Assembly (NCBI RefSeq): GCF_008271465.1
Contig: NZ_VMDU01000001.1
Span: 1-64,000, forward strand
DNA from: Tabrizicola flagellatus
GTDB lineage: Bacteria > Pseudomonadota > Alphaproteobacteria > Rhodobacterales > Rhodobacteraceae
Reading direction: 5' to 3'
DNA: 64,000 bases
Position numbers and translations under genes: made by a program. Below, in pieces: positions 42,249-51,263 of this stretch (position 1 is its first letter; each line of letters begins with the position of its first letter). The notes beneath the pieces were generated by a model. That model had not been told where the DNA came from. It searched no databases and was given only the letters and a program-made list of their open reading frames with translations.

Positions 42249-43883
42249 TCAGTTCCCTGCGCTCTCCATCTTGCGGTGCGCGATCACCTGCTCCAGCCAG
42301 CCCAGTTCCATCTCGGGCACCGAGGACAGGAGAAGATCGGTGTAATCGTCGAACGGCGGCGTCAGCACGTCGGACTTCTGGCCGTAGCGCACGACCGCGC
42401 CCTTGAACATCACCGCGATCTTGTCGGAAATCGCCTTCACCGTCGCCAGGTCATGGGTGATGAACAGGTAGGCGACGTGCTCCTGTGCCTGCAGCGCCAG
42501 TAGCAGCTTCAGGATCCCGTCCGCCACCAGCGGGTCCAGCGCGCTCGTCACCTCGTCGCAGATGATGAGCTTCGGCTTCGCCGCCAGCGCCCGCGCGATG
42601 CAGACCCGCTGCTTCTGCCCCCCCGACAGTTCCGCCGGATAGCGGTCGGCAAAGCCCTTGCCCATTTCGATCTGGTCCAGAAGCTCTTGCACCCGCCTGT
42701 CGCGCTCCGCCCCCTTCAGGCCGAAGTAGAACTCCAGCGGCCGGCCGATGATCGTGCCCACCGTCTGCCGCGGGTTCATCGCGGTGTCGGCCATCTGGTA
42801 GATCATCTGGATCTCGCGCAGGTCGTCCTTCGTCCGCCCGGCCAGATCCGCTGACAGCTCGCGCCCGGCAAAGGTGATCCGGCCCTGGGACGGCGGCAAC
42901 AGCCCGGTGATCGCCCGCGCCAGCGTCGATTTCCCCGACCCCGACTCGCCCACCACCGCCAGCGTCTGACCCGCCGGCAGATCGATCGACACGTTCTTCA
43001 GCACGTCGAAATTCGTGCCCCGGTAACGCGCCGTGACGTTCTGCACCTGCAGGACCGGCGGGGCAGGGGGCTTCTCGGCATGGTCGAGGCCCCGGACCGA
43101 GACCAGCGCCTTCGTGTAGTCCTGCACCGGCCGGTGGATGATCTGCCCGGTCTCGCCAAGTTCGACCATCCGGCCATGGCGCAGCACCATGATCTCGTCG
43201 GCGACCTGCGCCACGACGGCAAGGTCATGCGTGATGTAAAGCGCCGCCACACCGGTATCGCGGATCGCCTCCTTGATCGCGGCCAGCACGTCGATCTGGG
43301 TGGTCACGTCCAGCGCGGTCGTCGGCTCGTCGAAGATCACCAGGTCCGGCTTCGGGCACAGCGCCATCGCCGTCATGCAGCGCTGCAACTGCCCGCCCGA
43401 GACCTGGTGCGGATAGCGGTTGCCGATCGTGTCCGGGTTCGGCAGGCCGAGCTTGCGGAACAGCCCCCGCGCCCGGGCCTCGGCCTCGGCCTTGCTGCAC
43501 AACCCGTGGCTCAGGCAGGTCTCGATCACCTGCTCCATGATCTGCTTGGCCGGGTTGAAGCTGGCGGCGGCCGACTGCGACACATAGGTCACCTCGCGCC
43601 CGCGCAGGCGCCGCAGGCTGCGCGCATCGGCCAGCCGGATCTCGCGCCCGTTCAGGTGGATCGTGCCCCCCGTCAGCCGGACGCCGCCCCGCCCGTAGGC
43701 CATGGCCGACAGGCCGATGGTGGACTTGCCCGCCCCGGATTCGCCGATCAGCCCCAGCACGCGCCCCCTCTCCAGCGTCAGGTCCACGCCATGCACCAGC
43801 GTCACGGTCTTCGGCGGCTCTCCCGGAGGATAGGAGGTCGCTTCGATCACCAGGCCCTTGATCTGCAACAGGGGATCAGCCAC
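42249..43883 (-). CDS. Peptide ABC transporter ATPase, two domains fused (DppD-DppF type)
   Basis: A 544-residue protein with two ABC ATPase domains in tandem, which power the importer. The first has GESGAGKSTI and VSGGQLQR; the second has GESGSGKSTL, LSGGQKQR and LIICDEVTSALD. Fused oligopeptide-type ATPases such as this replace separate DppD and DppF. It overlaps the dppC-like gene by 8 bases. Confidence 0.92.
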   Translation of the reverse strand: MADPLLQIKGLVIEATSYPPGEPPKTVTLVHGVDLTLERGRVLGLIGESGAGKSTIGLSAMAYGRGGVRLTGGTIHLNGREIRLADARSLRRLRGREVTYVSQSAAASFNPAKQIMEQVIETCLSHGLCSKAEAEARARGLFRKLGLPNPDTIGNRYPHQVSGGQLQRCMTAMALCPKPDLVIFDEPTTALDVTTQIDVLAAIKEAIRDTGVAALYITHDLAVVAQVADEIMVLRHGRMVELGETGQIIHRPVQDYTKALVSVRGLDHAEKPPAPPVLQVQNVTARYRGTNFDVLKNVSIDLPAGQTLAVVGESGSGKSTLARAITGLLPPSQGRITFAGRELSADLAGRTKDDLREIQMIYQMADTAMNPRQTVGTIIGRPLEFYFGLKGAERDRRVQELLDQIEMGKGFADRYPAELSGGQKQRVCIARALAAKPKLIICDEVTSALDPLVADGILKLLLALQAQEHVAYLFITHDLATVKAISDKIAVMFKGAVVRYGQKSDVLTPPFDDYTDLLLSSVPEMELGWLEQVIAHRKMESAGN

Positions 43884-44691
43884 CGCGCCCTCCCTTGAGG
43901 CTCGAGGTCCGGGTCAGGATCCAGTCGGCGACCAGGTTCACGCTGATCGCCAGCGCCGCAATGGCGGCCGCGGGCAACAGCGCCGCCGACTTGCCGTAGA
44001 TCAGGCCATCCTTGTTCTCCTTCACCATGCCGCCCCAGTCCGCCAGCGGCGGCTGGATGCCGAGGCCGAGGAACGAGAGCGTCGAGATGAACAGGACCGC
44101 GAAGATGAAGCGCAGGCCGAACTCGGCCACCAGCGGAGACAGGGCATTGGGCAGGATCTCGCGGAATATGATCCAGCCGCCCTTCTCGCCCCGCAGCCGT
44201 GCGGCCTCGACATAGTCCATCACCGCGATGTCCACCGCGACGGCGCGGCTCAGCCGGAAGACGCGGGTCGAATCGAGGATGCCCATGACCAGGATCAGCA
44301 CGGTCAGGTTCAGGGGCAGGACCGACAGCATGACCAGTGCCACGATCAGCGAGGGGATGGCCATCATCAGATCGACCAGCCGCGACAGAAGCTGGTCGAT
44401 CCAGCCGCCCTTGACCGCGGCGAGAAAGCCGAAGAAGGCCCCCAGCGCAAAGGCCAGAAGCGATGAGGCCAGCGCCACGAAGATCGTGACCTGCGCGCCA
44501 TAGATCAGCCGGCTCAGGATATCGCGGCCGATGGTGTCGGTGCCCAGCCAGTGCGCGGCCGAGAAGCCTTCCCACTGGCCGCCGGAACTGTCGTCCAGCG
44601 GATAGGGCGCGATCCACTGCGCGAAGATCGCGATGAAGAGGAAGGTTCCGGTCAGGACCAGACCGATCAGGGCGGAAAGCGGCATCCTCAT
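43876..44691 (-). CDS. Peptide ABC transporter permease (DppC type)
   Basis: A 271-residue permease with a cytoplasmic N-terminus, a TDTIGRDILSR entry and about six membrane segments. The coupling loop is near DYVEAARLRGEKGGWIIFRE. It is overlapped by the ATPase and overlaps dppB by 4 bases (ATGA), so the set is one operon. Confidence 0.91.
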   Translation of the reverse strand: MRMPLSALIGLVLTGTFLFIAIFAQWIAPYPLDDSSGGQWEGFSAAHWLGTDTIGRDILSRLIYGAQVTIFVALASSLLAFALGAFFGFLAAVKGGWIDQLLSRLVDLMMAIPSLIVALVMLSVLPLNLTVLILVMGILDSTRVFRLSRAVAVDIAVMDYVEAARLRGEKGGWIIFREILPNALSPLVAEFGLRFIFAVLFISTLSFLGLGIQPPLADWGGMVKENKDGLIYGKSAALLPAAAIAALAISVNLVADWILTRTSSLKGGRGG

Positions 44692-45644
44692 TTCGGGTGC
44701 CTCAGGCGCGGGTTGGCAAGGATGCCGATGATGTCGGCCAGCATGTTCAGGAAGATGTAGACGGCGGCGAAGATCAGCCCCACGGCCTGCACCACCGGCA
44801 GGTCGCGCTTGGTGACGTGATCGACGAGGTATTGGCCAAGCGCGTTGTAGCCGAAGACGACCTCGACCACGACGACCCCGACGACGAGGTAGGCGAGGTT
44901 CAGCATGACCACCGACACGACCGGCGCGATGGCGTTCGGGAAGGCGTGCTTCCAGATGATGGTCATCGGCGACAGGCCCTTGAGTTCGGCGGTCTCGATA
45001 TAGGCCGACTGCATCACGTTCAGGATCGCCGCCCGGGTCATCCGCATCATGTGGGCCAGGACGACCAGCACCAGCACGATGACGGGGAGCGCGATCGCGT
45101 GCAGCTTGGCCCAGAAGCTCATGCCGGGAAAGACCATGGCGACCGGCTGGAAGACGGGGAAAAGCTGGGTCAGGAGGAAGATGACGAAATAGGCCGCGAC
45201 GAATTCGGGCAGGCTGATCGTGGTCAGCGTGACGGCCGAGATCAGCTTGTCCGGCCAGCGCCCGGCATAGCGCGCGGCGATCAGGCCCAGAAGGATCGCC
45301 AGCGGCACGGCGATCACGGCGGCGCATCCGGCCAGGAACAGCGTGTTGCCCAGCCGCTGCCCGATCGCCTGGGCGATGTCGACGCCGTTGGTCAGCGACT
45401 TGCCCAGATCCCCGGTCAGGACCCCGCCGAGCCAGGTGAAATAGCGCGTGAGCGGCGGCTCGTTCAGCCCCAGCTTCTCGCGCAGGTTCTCCAGCGCCTG
45501 CGGGGTCGCCGACTGGCCGAGGATCGCCTGCGCGGTATCGCCCGGCAGCGCCTCTACGCCCAGGAAGATCACAGCCGACACCGCCAGCAGCAGGAGGAGG
45601 CCCAGCGCGATGCGCTGGACCACCAGTTTCAGGATCGGATGCAC
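44688..45644 (-). CDS. Peptide ABC transporter permease (DppB type)
   Basis: A 318-residue permease with six membrane segments and the family loop ...YIETAELKGLSPMTIIWKHA. The N-terminus MHPILKLVVQRIALGLLLLL is a membrane helix. It starts 10 bases after the binding-protein gene on the same strand. Confidence 0.92.
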   Translation of the reverse strand: MHPILKLVVQRIALGLLLLLAVSAVIFLGVEALPGDTAQAILGQSATPQALENLREKLGLNEPPLTRYFTWLGGVLTGDLGKSLTNGVDIAQAIGQRLGNTLFLAGCAAVIAVPLAILLGLIAARYAGRWPDKLISAVTLTTISLPEFVAAYFVIFLLTQLFPVFQPVAMVFPGMSFWAKLHAIALPVIVLVLVVLAHMMRMTRAAILNVMQSAYIETAELKGLSPMTIIWKHAFPNAIAPVVSVVMLNLAYLVVGVVVVEVVFGYNALGQYLVDHVTKRDLPVVQAVGLIFAAVYIFLNMLADIIGILANPRLRHPK

Positions 45645-45654
45645 GGACCGGGCC

Positions 45655-47250
45655 TCAGGCCAGCCAGCACTTGATCAGCGCCTTGCCGTTCATCAGTTCC
45701 CCGTTCGGGTCGGGCTGCCAGCCCGCCACTTCCTCGCGCCGCGCCTCGACCCAGTCGTTGAACATCGGCAGGATCAGGCCGCCCTCGTCGCGCAGGATAT
45801 GGGCCATTTCCGAATACATGGCCTTGCGCTTGTCCTGGTCCAGCTCGGCCCGCGCCGCCACCAGAAGTTCGTCGAACCTCGCGTTCTTGAACTTGGTGTC
45901 GTTCCATTCCGCGGTGGAGAGGTAGGCCGTCGAATACATCTGGTCCTGCACCGGACGACCGCCCCAGTAGCTGGCGCAGAAGGGCTGCACGTTCCAGACG
46001 TTCGACCAGTAGCCGTCGTCGGGTTCCAGCTGCACCTGCAGGGGAATGCCCGCCGCGTTGGCCGAGGCTGCGAACAGGTTCGCCGCATCCACCGCGCCGG
46101 GGAAGGCCCCGGGCGCCGTGCGCAGGATGATCGGGCTGCCGTCGTGGCCGGACTTCTTGTAATACTCCGCCGCCGCCGCCGCATCGTATTCGCGCTGCGG
46201 GATCGTGTCGTCGAACAGCGGATAGGCCGCGTTGATCGGGAAGTCGTTTCCGACCGACCCCAGCCCGCCGAGGATCTTCTCCACCTGCTCCTTGCGGTTG
46301 ATCGCCAGCTTCAGCGCCATCCGCAGATCGTTGTTGTCGAAGGGCGGCTTGTCGCAATGCATGATGAACACATAGTGCCCGCGGCCCGGTGCGTGCTCGA
46401 TCGTGATGCCAGGGGCCCCCTGCAGAAGAGCAACGATCTTCGGATCGACCCGGTTCATCATGTGGATCTGGCCCGACTGCAACGCCGCCGTCCGCGCGGT
46501 ATTGTCGTTGATGACGATGATCTCGACCTGATCGGCATGCGCGCCATTGGCCGCGTCCCAGTAGTTCGGATGCCGCTCGAACACATGGCGCACGCCGGGC
46601 TCGTTCACCGTCACCTTGTAGGCCCCGGCGCCGATCCCCGCGGCCGGGTTGTCGATGCCGCCGCCCGGCTGGATCACCAGGTGATAGTCCGCCATCAGAT
46701 AGGGCAGGTCGGCATTGCCCGAGGCCAGCTTCAGCGTCACCATGTCGCCTTCCGCCACCATCTCGGCGATGCCCTGCACGATGCCCAGCGCGCCCGACTG
46801 GCTCTTCTCGTCGGTGTGCCGCTTCAGCGTCGCCACCACGTCCTCGGCCGTCACCGTCTTGCCGTCATGGAACTCGACCCCCTGGCGGATCTTGAACTTC
46901 CACTCCGTCGCATCGGCGTTCGAGCTGATCTCCTCGGCGATCCGGTAGTCGATCGACCCGTCCGGTGCCACGTCCACCAGCATCTCGCCCCAGGTCATGT
47001 TGACCGCGAAGGGCACCTCGGACGCGGCCAGCGCCGGGTCGAGGCTGTTCGTCGATTCCCCGCCCTGCATGCCGGCGCGCAGCACGCCGCCCTTCTTGGC
47101 CTGGGCCTGCACCGCCTTGCCGAACAGCGCCGAGGCAAGCCCCGCCGAGACGCCCAGGGCCGTCGTCCGCCCGACGAACTCGCGCCGGCTCATTCGGCCC
47201 GCCTTTGCCTGCGCCACCATCCAGTCCAGCTGGTTCACCTTGTCGTTCAT
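45655..47250 (-). CDS. Peptide ABC transporter solute-binding protein
   Basis: A 531-residue family 5 binding protein that captures peptides or related solutes in the periplasm. The signal is Tat-like (RMSRREFVGRTTALGVSAGL, ending AVQAQA). KFKIRQGVEFHDGKTVTAEDV is typical of the family. It is the first gene of the operon. A 100-bp gap separates it from the CocE gene. Confidence 0.91.
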   Translation of the reverse strand: MNDKVNQLDWMVAQAKAGRMSRREFVGRTTALGVSAGLASALFGKAVQAQAKKGGVLRAGMQGGESTNSLDPALAASEVPFAVNMTWGEMLVDVAPDGSIDYRIAEEISSNADATEWKFKIRQGVEFHDGKTVTAEDVVATLKRHTDEKSQSGALGIVQGIAEMVAEGDMVTLKLASGNADLPYLMADYHLVIQPGGGIDNPAAGIGAGAYKVTVNEPGVRHVFERHPNYWDAANGAHADQVEIIVINDNTARTAALQSGQIHMMNRVDPKIVALLQGAPGITIEHAPGRGHYVFIMHCDKPPFDNNDLRMALKLAINRKEQVEKILGGLGSVGNDFPINAAYPLFDDTIPQREYDAAAAAEYYKKSGHDGSPIILRTAPGAFPGAVDAANLFAASANAAGIPLQVQLEPDDGYWSNVWNVQPFCASYWGGRPVQDQMYSTAYLSTAEWNDTKFKNARFDELLVAARAELDQDKRKAMYSEMAHILRDEGGLILPMFNDWVEARREEVAGWQPDPNGELMNGKALIKCWLA

Positions 47251-47350
47251 CCTCGTCTCCCTGTTGCCCCGCTTTGGGGGATTCTTTTGTTGACTGTTGA
47301 ATCAATAGACTGCGATCCGGCCCTTGCGACAAACGTTTTTTCGCACGCCC

Positions 47351-49339
47351 TCACACAAACTTCCGTGCCACCTCCTCGTCCCAGTCCCGCTGGAAGACGA
47401 CCGTTTCACCCTCCCAAGCGGTGAGCCTCGCCTGCATGCGCAAATGCGACGCTGTGGCGCTCATCACCGTCTCGGCCCGGGTCCTGACCCGCCAGTCGCC
47501 GCGCGACAGCCGCTGTTCCCAGGTGATCTCGGCCCGCGCCGACAAGGGATCGGCCGCGATCTCCCAGCGTTCGGTCGTCGTCTCGCCGCTGACCAGCCCG
47601 TGGTCCAGGTTCTCGGTGTCGCCCGTGTCCTCCGCGACGACCAGCGCATGGGTCCCGGCGATCAGGTCGCTCTCCACCCGGCGGCTGGCCGACCCCGGCC
47701 GCAGCACCCGGTGCGCCCAGGGCTTCGCGGTCTCGGCCGGCGGCGGCTCCCATTCCGTCCGCGTGCCCTCATGAACCGGCAGGTCCAGACTGGCCTGCGT
47801 GATCTCCAGCGTCGCGGCCTCGGGCGAGGGCCAGACAAAGGGCCAGTAGGTCGTGGACAGGGCCAGCCGCAGGCGATGACCCGCCGCAACGCGATAGCCC
47901 ATCTGGTCCAGCACCAGCACCACATCCTCCGGCACGCCCGGCTCCATCGGCTCCGGCGCCTCGGCGCTGCGGCGGTGGCAGAGGTTCAGGATGCCATGCG
48001 CGATCCGCACCGAGGACCCGTCCGGGGCCACGTCGCAGAGCCGCGCCACGAGGAAGGCCATGGGCTTGTCCGACGCCAGCCGCAGCGACAGCTTCGCCGC
48101 GCCAAGCAGCTCCAGCGGTTCGGCCAGCGGCGCGCCATCGAAACAGACCGACAGCGCGTCATCCGTGCGCTGGTCGCCCGCCATCTCGGCATTCAGCCCC
48201 ATCGGGAAGAACTCGCCCGCCGCCATCCCCAGATGCTGCGGTGTGCAGACGCTGGCGGACAGCGCCCCCGCCACCCCGAGGCCCGCGTCCGAAACCGGCA
48301 ACACCTGTCGGCCGACCCGAGGCGTCGGCCACTCAGCCTCCGCGATCCAGTGGCCATCCCGATGCTTTGCACTCGGATTTGGCGGCGCGGAATGCAGCAG
48401 GTAGGCGCGGAAGGCCGGATCATCCTCGGCCCCGTTCTCGATACCCTTCAGCCAGCGGTCCCACCAGCGGATCGCCAGTTGCAGGAAGCCGATCCGCGGC
48501 CCCGGCACCGCCGTGTGCGGATACTGGTGCACCCAGGGCCCGATGATCCCTTTCACCGGCCCGCGCGCCTGCTCCATCAGATGCGCGACCGTATTCATGT
48601 AATTGTCGTTCCAGCCGCCGATGGACAGGATCGGCGTGGTCATCCGGTCCCAGTCCTCGCAGATCGAGCCGTGCTTCCAGTAGGCGTCCCGCGTCTGGTG
48701 CGCCGCCCAGCCGGGGGCATGGAAGGGCTGGTTCTCCAGCCGCCGCAGCCAGGTCTCGCGCCAGTCGTTGCGCAAGAGCGGGTCGGGCGGACGCGAAGAA
48801 TAGGACAGCATCACCGACCCCCAGCCGAAATTCTCGCCCAGAAGCGCGCCGCCCTTGAAATGGATGTCGTCGGCGAAACGGTCCGTGGTGGAATAGACGC
48901 TGATGACGGCCTTCAGCGCAGGCGGTTGCAGGAAGGCCGTCTGCAGGCAGTTGAAGCCGCCCCAGCTCTTGCCCATCATCCCCACGCTGCCCGAGCACCA
49001 GGGTTGGCGGGCCAGCCAGGCGATCACGTCGCAGGCGTCCTGCAACTCCTGCGCCGAATATTCGTCCTCCATCAGCCCGTCGCTGTCGCCGTTGCCCCGG
49101 ATGTCCACCCGCACGCAGGCATAGCCGTGCCCGGCGACATAGGGGTGCATCAGCTCGTCCCTCGGCAGGGTCCCGTCGCGCTTGCGGTAGGGGATGTATT
49201 CCAGCACAGCCGGGACGGGTCTTGCTGCGGCGTTGGCAGGCATCCAGACCCGGGCCGAAAGCCGTGTGCCGTCCGGCATCGGAATGGCCAGGTCTTCGAT
49301 TTCGGTGATCGCCTCGGGAAACTCAGACCTGACCGTCAC
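47351..49339 (-). CDS. CocE/NonD-family hydrolase
   Basis: A 662-residue alpha/beta hydrolase with the X-Pro dipeptidyl-peptidase/cocaine esterase layout. Serine nucleophile in GMMGKSWGGFN, an N-terminal PMPDGTRLSARVWMPA, an acid residue near GGWNDNYMNT, and the C-terminal jelly-roll domain. Such enzymes cut acyl esters or amides, including beta-lactam side chains and peptides. The neighbouring importer suggests an imported substrate. GTG at 49339 is chosen because GGAGGGG lies 6 bases upstream; no signal peptide is seen. Confidence 0.85.
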   Translation of the reverse strand: MTVRSEFPEAITEIEDLAIPMPDGTRLSARVWMPANAAARPVPAVLEYIPYRKRDGTLPRDELMHPYVAGHGYACVRVDIRGNGDSDGLMEDEYSAQELQDACDVIAWLARQPWCSGSVGMMGKSWGGFNCLQTAFLQPPALKAVISVYSTTDRFADDIHFKGGALLGENFGWGSVMLSYSSRPPDPLLRNDWRETWLRRLENQPFHAPGWAAHQTRDAYWKHGSICEDWDRMTTPILSIGGWNDNYMNTVAHLMEQARGPVKGIIGPWVHQYPHTAVPGPRIGFLQLAIRWWDRWLKGIENGAEDDPAFRAYLLHSAPPNPSAKHRDGHWIAEAEWPTPRVGRQVLPVSDAGLGVAGALSASVCTPQHLGMAAGEFFPMGLNAEMAGDQRTDDALSVCFDGAPLAEPLELLGAAKLSLRLASDKPMAFLVARLCDVAPDGSSVRIAHGILNLCHRRSAEAPEPMEPGVPEDVVLVLDQMGYRVAAGHRLRLALSTTYWPFVWPSPEAATLEITQASLDLPVHEGTRTEWEPPPAETAKPWAHRVLRPGSASRRVESDLIAGTHALVVAEDTGDTENLDHGLVSGETTTERWEIAADPLSARAEITWEQRLSRGDWRVRTRAETVMSATASHLRMQARLTAWEGETVVFQRDWDEEVARKFV

Positions 49340-49407
49340 GCGCCACCCCTCCGATTCTCTGACCGCATCGGATATTATCCGGTCGTACAATTCAAGCGCC
49401 GTGTGAG

Positions 49408-49518
49408 CTCCTCGTGCGCCTTCGGCTTCTCGTCGCGGTGCCGCCCGCGAGGAGCGACGAAGTCGACCACGAGCCGCCCGCAGTCCCAGCGAGGAGCGAC
49501 GAAGTCGACGACGAGCCG
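49408..49518. repeat. 28-bp repeat, right copy, plus tandem hairpin arms
   Basis: 49408-49435 repeats 42175-42202 exactly. It is followed by two nearly equal segments that start GCGAGGAGCGACGAAGTCGA at 49447 and 49489 (42 bp apart). These segments are near-inverses of the 28-bp start, so hairpins can form. Confidence 0.7.
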
Positions 49519-49543
49519 CCTCAAATTCCAAATTCCGCAGATG

Positions 49544-49617
49544 TAAAGAAACCCCTAACGTCCGCGACCAACCAATTGATTCCAAATACTTTACGGAGAT
49601 TGTCCACCGTGGACACC
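49544..49617. repeat. 74-bp element, copy A
   Basis: The left block AAGAAACCCCTAACGTCCGC and the right block TGTCCACCGTGGACACC are exactly repeated, inverted, at 50816-50889. The 33-bp centre differs but has the same length. Read from the right end on the minus strand, it opens GTG TCC ACG GTG GAC and encodes STVD...ADVRGFFTSA. Confidence 0.75.
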
Positions 49618-49711
49618 CTCGCCTGTTCACCCCCGCACACAGACCGCGCGGCACGAGCCTGATGAAAATTTACCCCCGGGGGGCTACCTTCCCCTGCAAA
49701 GGAGACACCCC

Positions 49712-50647
49712 ATGTGGAACCCGCTTCTCGACCCCTCGATCCCGATCGGCACCCAGGTCGACGCCATCGAGACCGTCATCGTCCCCCGCGCCCGCGACCT
49801 CGGCGGGTTCGAGGTCCGGCGTGCCCTCCCCTCGGCCCAGCGGCAGATGGTCGGCCCCTTCATCTTCTTCGACCAGATGGGCCCGGCCGAGTTCCTGACC
49901 GGCGACGGCATCGACGTGCGACCCCATCCCCACATCGGCCTCGGCACCGTGACCTACCTGCTGAAGGGCCGCCTCCACCACCGCGACAGCCTGGGCACCG
50001 ACGCCTGGATCGAACCCGGCGCCGTGAACTGGATGCTCGCGGGGCAGGGGATCACCCATTCCGAACGCACCGATGGCGAGGCCCGGCGCCAGCCGATGTC
50101 GATGCTGGGCCTGCAGACCTGGCTCGCCCTGCCGAAGGACCGCGAGGAAGATGCCACTGCCTTCGCCCATGTCGGGAAGGACCAGCTGCCCGAACTGGAA
50201 GGCGAGGGGAAACAGGTCCGCCTGATCCTCGGCCACGCCTGGGGTGAACGGGTGGGACTCGAGATGCCGTCCGAGGTCTTCTATGCCGACGCCCGCCTCG
50301 CCCCCGGCGCGGCGATCCCGTTGCCCGACGACCACGAGGACCGGGGCGTTTACATCCTTGACGGCGAGGTGACCTGCGCTGGCCAGACCTTCGAGGCCGG
50401 CAGGATGCTGGTCTTCCGCCCCGGAGACCGGGTCTCGGTCAAGGCCGGCCCGCAGGGTGCGCGGGTGATGCTCCTCGGCGGCGCCACGATGGACGGCCCC
50501 CGCTTCATCTGGTGGAACTTCGTCGCCTCTTCCCGCGAGAAGATCGAGGCCGCCAAGGAGGCCTGGCGGGCCGGCGACTGGATGCACGGCCGCTTCCGCC
50601 TGCCCCCCGGCGACGAGGCGGAGTTCATTCCCGCCCCCGACCGGTAG
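49712..50647 (+). CDS. Pirin-family protein
   Basis: A 311-residue bicupin. The N-terminal cupin contains the metal histidines in RPHPHIGLGT and HSERTD; the C-terminal cupin is near YILDGEVTCAG. Some bacterial pirins have quercetinase activity, others bind partner enzymes; the role here is open. Residues 38-52 (RQMVGPFIFFDQMGP) are typical. AAAGGAG precedes the start. Confidence 0.9.
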   Translation: MWNPLLDPSIPIGTQVDAIETVIVPRARDLGGFEVRRALPSAQRQMVGPFIFFDQMGPAEFLTGDGIDVRPHPHIGLGTVTYLLKGRLHHRDSLGTDAWIEPGAVNWMLAGQGITHSERTDGEARRQPMSMLGLQTWLALPKDREEDATAFAHVGKDQLPELEGEGKQVRLILGHAWGERVGLEMPSEVFYADARLAPGAAIPLPDDHEDRGVYILDGEVTCAGQTFEAGRMLVFRPGDRVSVKAGPQGARVMLLGGATMDGPRFIWWNFVASSREKIEAAKEAWRAGDWMHGRFRLPPGDEAEFIPAPDR

Positions 50648-50667
50648 AAAAACCCGCGCTTCCCCCA

Positions 50668-50696
50668 TTGACGCCCCCGGGGGAAGCGTCTATCCC
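50668..50696 (+). promoter_or_regulatory. Promoter of tRNA-Asp copy 1
   Basis: TTGACG (50668-50673), 17 bp, TATCCC (50691-50696), 11 bp before the mature tRNA. The second tRNA copy has the same TTGACGCCC element. Confidence 0.65.
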
Positions 50697-50707
50697 GCCC
50701 TCCACGC

Positions 50708-50784
50708 GCGGTGGTAGCTCAGTCGGTTAGAGTACCGGCCTGTCACGCCGGGGGTCGCGGGTTCGAGCCCCGTCCACCGCGCCA
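50708..50784 (+). tRNA. tRNA-Asp (anticodon GTC), copy 1, CCA encoded
   Basis: A 77-nt tRNA: acceptor stem GCGGTGG/CCACCGC, discriminator G, CCA, anticodon GTC at 50742-50744, T-arm GGTTCGAGCCC. Identical to the copy at 51187. Confidence 0.97.
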
Positions 50785-50815
50785 GCCTTCCCCTGATTGG
50801 TTGACGAGCCCAGCA

Positions 50816-50889
50816 GGTGTCCACGGTGGACATTTCGCGATTTCGTCGTGATTTCAGTGCATTGATCGCGGACGTTAGGGGTTTCTTAA
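50816..50889. repeat. 74-bp element, copy B (inverted relative to A)
   Basis: Begins GGTGTCCACGGTGGACA and ends TCGCGGACGTTAGGGGTTTC plus a few bases, the inverse of copy A. On the plus strand it opens GTG TCC ACG GTG GAC and encodes STVD...ADVRGFLTSA, in the same frame as A. It starts 32 bp after the first tRNA-Asp. Confidence 0.75.
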
Positions 50890-50930
50890 CCTCCGCCTCC
50901 GCGTCTCCTCTCTTGTCCACACGAGACGAG

Positions 50931-51098
50931 TCAGGGCAGGGGGAGTGCTGCGGCGGAGACCTGGATCCCGCCGATGGCGAAGAGGCGCGCCCGGGTGGAG
51001 ACGCTGACGCCGCGGGAGACGGTCCCGGCCTCGTCCCGGTCGATGGCGACGCTGATCGCGTATCGCCGTCGGGGCGGAGCGCCGGCTTCGGCAGGCAT
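50931..51098 (-). CDS. Possible small hypothetical protein
   Basis: A 55-residue frame with strong GC-third-position codon use (ATC, GTC, GCC, GAC, TCC) and GGAG 3 bases before the ATG. The sequence includes YAISVAIDRDEAGTVSRG and ends SAAALPLP. No family is known to me. It is reported at low confidence because high GC alone can create such a frame. Confidence 0.35.
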   Translation of the reverse strand: MPAEAGAPPRRRYAISVAIDRDEAGTVSRGVSVSTRARLFAIGGIQVSAAALPLP

Positions 51099-51146
51099 CG
51101 GCTCCAACCCTGCGGAACGTGGCGGCGGTGCCGGCACCTTTCCCGC

Positions 51147-51175
51147 TTGACGCCCACCGCGCGACCTACTATCTG
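51147..51175 (+). promoter_or_regulatory. Promoter of tRNA-Asp copy 2
   Basis: TTGACG (51147-51152), 17 bp, TATCTG (51170-51175), 11 bp before the tRNA. Same layout as copy 1. Confidence 0.6.
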
Positions 51176-51186
51176 ACCCGCCACGC

Positions 51187-51263
51187 GCGGTGGTAGCTCA
51201 GTCGGTTAGAGTACCGGCCTGTCACGCCGGGGGTCGCGGGTTCGAGCCCCGTCCACCGCGCCA
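51187..51263 (+). tRNA. tRNA-Asp (anticodon GTC), copy 2, CCA encoded
   Basis: Identical over all 77 nt to the copy at 50708, and also over a few flanking bases (CCACGC before, G after). It has its own promoter. Confidence 0.97.

Larger units (their letters stand above)
49340..49711. other. 372-bp gene-free interval with repeats
   Basis: No supported gene. It holds the second copy of the 28-bp repeat, a 42-bp-period duplicate (49447-49518) and the first copy of a 74-bp inverted element. The part between 49520 and 49605 is notably AT-rich. Confidence 0.7.
50785..51186. other. 402-bp spacer between the tRNA-Asp copies
   Basis: Holds copy B of the 74-bp element, a possible 55-residue minus-strand gene and the promoter of the second tRNA. 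A 119-residue plus-strand frame here starts within the repeat and looks spurious. Confidence 0.6.

Noticed and set aside
49601-49617. parS-like palindrome TGTCCACCGTGGACA
   Set aside because: It differs from the parS consensus, no parA/parB genes are near, and it belongs to the repeated 74-bp element.
50817-51176. 119-residue plus-strand frame starting in the 74-bp element
   Set aside because: The part after the element has frequent Gly-Asp-Arg composition and no ribosome site; only the first ~25 residues, shared with copy A, deserve attention.
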